Assembly: GCF_000526395.1 (NCBI RefSeq)
Contig: NZ_JAFZ01000001.1
Location: 1,116,001 to 1,180,000 of the forward strand
Source: Aminobacterium mobile DSM 12262
GTDB taxonomy: Bacteria > Synergistota > Synergistia > Synergistales > Aminobacteriaceae
DNA length: 64,000 nt
Reading direction: 5' to 3'
The notes beneath the pieces were generated by a model. That model searched no databases and was not told where the DNA came from. It worked only from the letters and a program-made list of their open reading frames with translations. The position numbers were made by a program, and so were the translations under genes. Positions 61,081-64,000 of the stretch are shown here, one piece after another (the first letter of the stretch is position 1; every line of letters begins with the position of its first letter).

Positions 61081-62459
61081 AACTTTTCTTAGAAGGTTAT
61101 CGATCTGTATCAGGCATATCAGGACCTCTTCTCTTTGTGTCTGGCATTAGAAAAGCAGGATATGGAGAGCTTGTGCGCATAGAAACACCTACAGGGATAC
61201 GGACAGGCCAGATCCTTCAGATACAGGGAGATCTCTGTGTTATTCAAGTTTTTGATGGAACGATTGGCCTCAACATAAAAAACACGACTGTGTGGTTTGA
61301 GAGAGATGTGGTAAGGATGCCAGTGGGAGATGCTCTTATAGGCCAAATTCTTAGCGGTCGTGGGCAGCCTCTTGACGGTGGCCGCTTATCTTTTATTGAT
61401 AAGGATTTGCCTATAACAGGAATGCCCATCAATCCTGTGCAGAGGATGAGCCCTAATGCATACGTTGAGACTGGCATATCTACTATTGATCTTATGAATA
61501 CTCTGGTGCGGGGGCAAAAACTGCCAGTTTTCTCAGGTTCAGGACTTCCAGCTAATGAGATAGCTGCCCAGATAGTACAGCAAGCTCGAGTTCCTGGAAG
61601 AGAAGCGGAGTTTCTTGTCGTATTTGCAGCTATGGGAATTACCCGCAGGGAGGCTCGCTATTTTATCGATACATTCCAACGTACAGGAGCTATCAATAAC
61701 GGAGTGTTTTTTTTAAATCTTGCCAGCGATTCTGCTGTAGAGCGACTCTTAACTCCACGTATGGCTCTTACTACTGCAGAATATTTTGCTTTTGAAAAAG
61801 GTTACGACGTTTTGGTCGTTATGACTGATATGCTCTATTACTGCGAAGCATTACGAGAAATCAGTGCCGCTCGAGAAGAAGTTCCAGGGCGACGAGGGTA
61901 TCCAGGCTATATGTATTCAGATTTAGCGGAGATTTATGAGCGTGCAGGCTGCGTGAAAGATTGCTCTGGAAGCGTTACTCAGATACCTATTATTACTATG
62001 CCTGATGATGACATGACTCACCCTGTAGTGGATCTTTCTGGTTACATAACAGAGGGACAAATTGTTTTAGACCGAAGCATTCACGATCGCGGAGCCTTTC
62101 CACCCATTAATGTTTTGCCTAGCTTAAGTCGTCTCATGAATAAAGGGATTGGAAAAAAGAGAACTTTTGATTATCATAGAGCTTTGGCTGACCAACTCTA
62201 TGCATCTTATGCTCGTGCTCAGGAACTTGCGAGATTGCGATTAATTGTGGGTGATGATGGACTTACAGAAACCGAACATCTTTTCCTTAAGTTCGGGGAA
62301 AAATTCGAAAAAAAATTTGTCAACCAAGGTAATATATATCGCTCCCTTCATGAAACAGTAGAAATAGCTTGGCAATGTTTAGCAGAACTTCCTGCGAGAG
62401 AGCTCTACCGTTTACCGGAGCATTATATTACAGAGAAACTTGGGACTCATTCACAATGA
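61077..62459 (+). CDS. ntpB: V/A-type ATP synthase regulatory subunit B
   Basis: A 460-aa non-catalytic subunit. It keeps the fold of subunit A, but the P-loop position reads SGSGLPANEIAAQI, as in other B subunits. Other marks are VVFAAMGITRREARYFIDTF, VVMTDMLYYCEALREISAAREEVPGRRGYPGYMYSDLA and SITQ-like GSVTQIPI. ATG 61077 is inside the end of ntpA. Confidence 0.96.
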   Translation: MKLFLEGYRSVSGISGPLLFVSGIRKAGYGELVRIETPTGIRTGQILQIQGDLCVIQVFDGTIGLNIKNTTVWFERDVVRMPVGDALIGQILSGRGQPLDGGRLSFIDKDLPITGMPINPVQRMSPNAYVETGISTIDLMNTLVRGQKLPVFSGSGLPANEIAAQIVQQARVPGREAEFLVVFAAMGITRREARYFIDTFQRTGAINNGVFFLNLASDSAVERLLTPRMALTTAEYFAFEKGYDVLVVMTDMLYYCEALREISAAREEVPGRRGYPGYMYSDLAEIYERAGCVKDCSGSVTQIPIITMPDDDMTHPVVDLSGYITEGQIVLDRSIHDRGAFPPINVLPSLSRLMNKGIGKKRTFDYHRALADQLYASYARAQELARLRLIVGDDGLTETEHLFLKFGEKFEKKFVNQGNIYRSLHETVEIAWQCLAELPARELYRLPEHYITEKLGTHSQ

Positions 62460-63109
62460 ACGAGAACCTTAAACCACCGACCAGGGAACAACTTATTGAT
62501 GTCCGTCGTCAAATGGCCACAGTTCAATATGGAAAAGAGCTTCTCGAAAAAAAACGAGATGCTCTTTTAAGGACGTTAGAAGAGGATCGACGAAATTTCA
62601 AGAAGTTGGAATCTTTCTTTAGAGAACAGATGCGCCATATCTCTTTTATATATGCTCTTATTCGAATGTATGAAGGGCAATCGGTCTTACAATTCATAAA
62701 GCCAGAAAGAGAACATACTCAAGTAGATGTGGAACGACATACCCTTATGGGATGCCGTTATTCCCAGTTCAAACCGTTAAAAGAACAAGTATTTTCTCTC
62801 TCAGGGCTTGCCTATGACCCGGCGATGGCATCGTTATATGTAGATGATTTACTCAACGAAATGAAAAAAATAGAGGAGAAAGTATGGCTTTTTATCAACT
62901 TGAAAGCTAAACTATCCGCTCTCGAAAAGGAGCTTTCTAAAACAATGCTTAAAATTAATACTCTACAATATATTTTAATTCCTACTCTTCATAAGGAAGA
63001 GAGTCGAATTCGTGATATCCTATCTGAGCGGGAACGTCAAGAACGATATGCGGTTAAAAAACTTTCCAAAAAGAAAAAGTTGCAAGGTTTTTCTTATTTC
63101 CCGGAGTAA
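62456..63109 (+). CDS. ntpD: V/A-type ATP synthase subunit D (central stalk)
   Basis: A 217-aa mostly helical rotor shaft. The N-terminal LKPPTREQLIDVRRQM...GKELLEKKRDALLRTL and the C-terminal long helix ending LIPTLHKEESRIRDILSERERQE are typical. ATG 62456 overlaps the ntpB stop (ATGA). Last gene of the ATPase operon. Confidence 0.92.
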   Translation: MNENLKPPTREQLIDVRRQMATVQYGKELLEKKRDALLRTLEEDRRNFKKLESFFREQMRHISFIYALIRMYEGQSVLQFIKPEREHTQVDVERHTLMGCRYSQFKPLKEQVFSLSGLAYDPAMASLYVDDLLNEMKKIEEKVWLFINLKAKLSALEKELSKTMLKINTLQYILIPTLHKEESRIRDILSERERQERYAVKKLSKKKKLQGFSYFPE

Positions 63110-63114
63110 GAGTG

Positions 63115-63579
63115 ATGAAAATTGTTATAATAACTATAGGGCAACCTCGGGACCGTGCTCTTAGAAACATGGTCTCCGAATATTTGAAGCGTTGTCAGCC
63201 TTATCTTCCTATAGAAATAGACTACGTTCCTGAAGGAAGAAGGGCTTCCAGTCCGGAGAAGGTTGTAGAACGGGAATCCGAGGCTTTGCTGAAGAAAGTA
63301 AAAGAACGGGATTTTCTCGTTCTTTTAGACGAAAGAGGGCAACATTTTACCAGCCGGGAGTTCTCTCAATGGCTTTATCGCCATATTGAAGAGGTACATG
63401 GGAGGCTGGTTTTTGTTATTGGAGGAGCATATGGTCTTTCAGACAAGATAAAAAAAGAGAGTGGAGAATTAATTTCTCTATCGGAAATGACTTTTCCTCA
63501 TGAGTTATGTCTTCTCTTTCTTTCAGAACAACTTTATCGAGCTATAGCAATACACGAAGGAATGGCATATCATCATTAA
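63115..63579 (+). CDS. rlmH: 23S rRNA (pseudouridine-1915-N3)-methyltransferase RlmH
   Basis: A 154-aa SPOUT methyltransferase. DFLVLLDERGQHFTSREFSQWL and VFVIGGAYGLSDKIK lead to the trefoil-knot C-terminus LSEMTFPHELCLLFLSEQLYRA and the end HEGMAYHH. It methylates the pseudouridine at position 1915 of 23S rRNA in 70S ribosomes. ATG 63115 has GGAG 8 bases upstream. Confidence 0.95.
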   Translation: MKIVIITIGQPRDRALRNMVSEYLKRCQPYLPIEIDYVPEGRRASSPEKVVERESEALLKKVKERDFLVLLDERGQHFTSREFSQWLYRHIEEVHGRLVFVIGGAYGLSDKIKKESGELISLSEMTFPHELCLLFLSEQLYRAIAIHEGMAYHH

Positions 63580-63606
63580 TTATTTTATAAAGGAGAGTAG
63601 GATGTT

Positions 63607-63915
63607 ATGAAAATGGACAAAATTATGAAACAGGCCCAGAAAATGCAAGCCCAAATGATGAGGATTCAGGAAGATTTGGCACAAGAGAGAGTGGAAGGAA
63701 ATGCTGGGGGAGGTATGGTTAAAGTCGTTGCCAATGGTCAAGGAGATATTTTATCTATAAAGATAGAGAAAGAAGTTGTGAATCCTAACGATGTTGAAAT
63801 GCTGGAAGATATGGTTCTTGCTGCAGTCTCAGAAGCTCTTAAAAACAGCAGGGATATTGCCAACGCAAAAATGGGGCAGGTTTCCGGAGCTCTTGGAGCA
63901 TTGGGGTTAATGTAA
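63607..63915 (+). CDS. Nucleoid-associated protein YbaB/EbfC
   Basis: A 102-aa small DNA-binding protein: MDKIMKQAQKMQAQMMRIQEDL coiled helix, then VEGNAGGGMVKVVANGQGDILSIKI. YbaB dimers bind DNA; the gene is usually next to recR, as here. ATG 63607 has AGGAGAG 8 bases upstream; ATG 63613 is in frame. Confidence 0.93.
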   Translation: MKMDKIMKQAQKMQAQMMRIQEDLAQERVEGNAGGGMVKVVANGQGDILSIKIEKEVVNPNDVEMLEDMVLAAVSEALKNSRDIANAKMGQVSGALGALGLM

Positions 63916-63916
63916 C

Positions 63917-64000
63917 GTGTCTCTTCCGGAACCTCTACAACAGCTAATATCTCTTTTAAAACGATTCCCCGGCGTGGGCGAAAAAAGTGCCCGCAGGATG
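63917..64000 (+). CDS. recR: Recombination protein RecR, N-terminal fragment (runs off window)
   Basis: The 28 codons visible from GTG 63917, one base after the ebfC stop, read LPEPLQQLISLLKRFPGVGEKSARRM, the N-terminal helix-hairpin-helix of RecR. RecR loads recombination proteins at gaps with RecO. The gene continues beyond base 64000. The ebfC-recR pairing is very common. Confidence 0.88.
   Translation, partial: MSLPEPLQQLISLLKRFPGVGEKSARRM

Overview
The window is a gene-dense chromosomal segment of moderate GC (about 43-45% by eye) from an anaerobic bacterium. The best guess is a member of the Synergistota, for example an Aminobacterium-like amino-acid fermenter. This is inferred from gene content, not from a marker-gene phylogeny. 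The supporting features are a complete V/A-type ATPase operon, a ferredoxin-dependent 2-oxoacid oxidoreductase (Vor/Kor type), the hydrogenase maturation gene hypF, a selenocysteine tRNA, an N-carbamoyl-amino-acid hydrolase-like enzyme and archaeal/Thermotoga-like versions of several enzymes.

Layout. 1-785 (-) is the 5' part of hypF. 872-8196 (+) holds a corrinoid adenosyltransferase, a P2A-type Ca2+ ATPase, mnmA, a Lon-family protease and an endonuclease III, ending in a terminator shared with the convergent hisC/yerC pair (8282-9633, -). 9901-18562 (+) starts with an HD-GYP-like protein and its own promoter region, then efp, a zinc-ribbon protein, an Asp23-family protein, an unknown membrane protein, nusB and xseA, and a three-gene methylthioadenosine/S-adenosylhomocysteine recycling set (mtnA, ahcY, mtaD). 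18584-29301 is a housekeeping run: alaS, ruvX, mutS, mutL, miaA, ispH, rpsA. 29376-34805 contains def, fmt, a P-loop NTPase, the four-subunit Vor/Kor oxidoreductase and a NUDIX hydrolase. 34872-39778 has xerD, purine and pyrimidine nucleoside phosphorylases, an M23 peptidase, a second NUDIX protein and a SUI1/YciH homologue.

40139-42879 is the one accessory-looking stretch. It is more AT-rich, loosely packed and mixed in orientation, with an OsmC-like protein lacking the second cysteine, a Cys-rich protein, a methyltransferase and short repeats. It ends at the selenocysteine tRNA gene selC. After it come hyuC-like, queT, cysS (-), uvrC, the riboflavin operon ribD-ribE-ribBA-ribH, and serS. 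52660-63109 holds a WecA-like/WecG fusion, a CBS protein and the V/A-ATPase genes in the order H-I-K-E-C-F-A-B-D. The window closes with rlmH, ebfC and the start of recR.

The points most worth a second look are: ispH, which has no ATG/GTG/TTG start and appears to begin at a CTG overlapping the miaA stop; an EF-P with arginine at the modified loop position; a catalytically dead WecA-like membrane domain fused to a WecG/TagA glycosyltransferase; a shortened UvrC; and the AT-rich cluster beside selC. I did not find a clear defence island, CRISPR array, prophage or intact insertion sequence.
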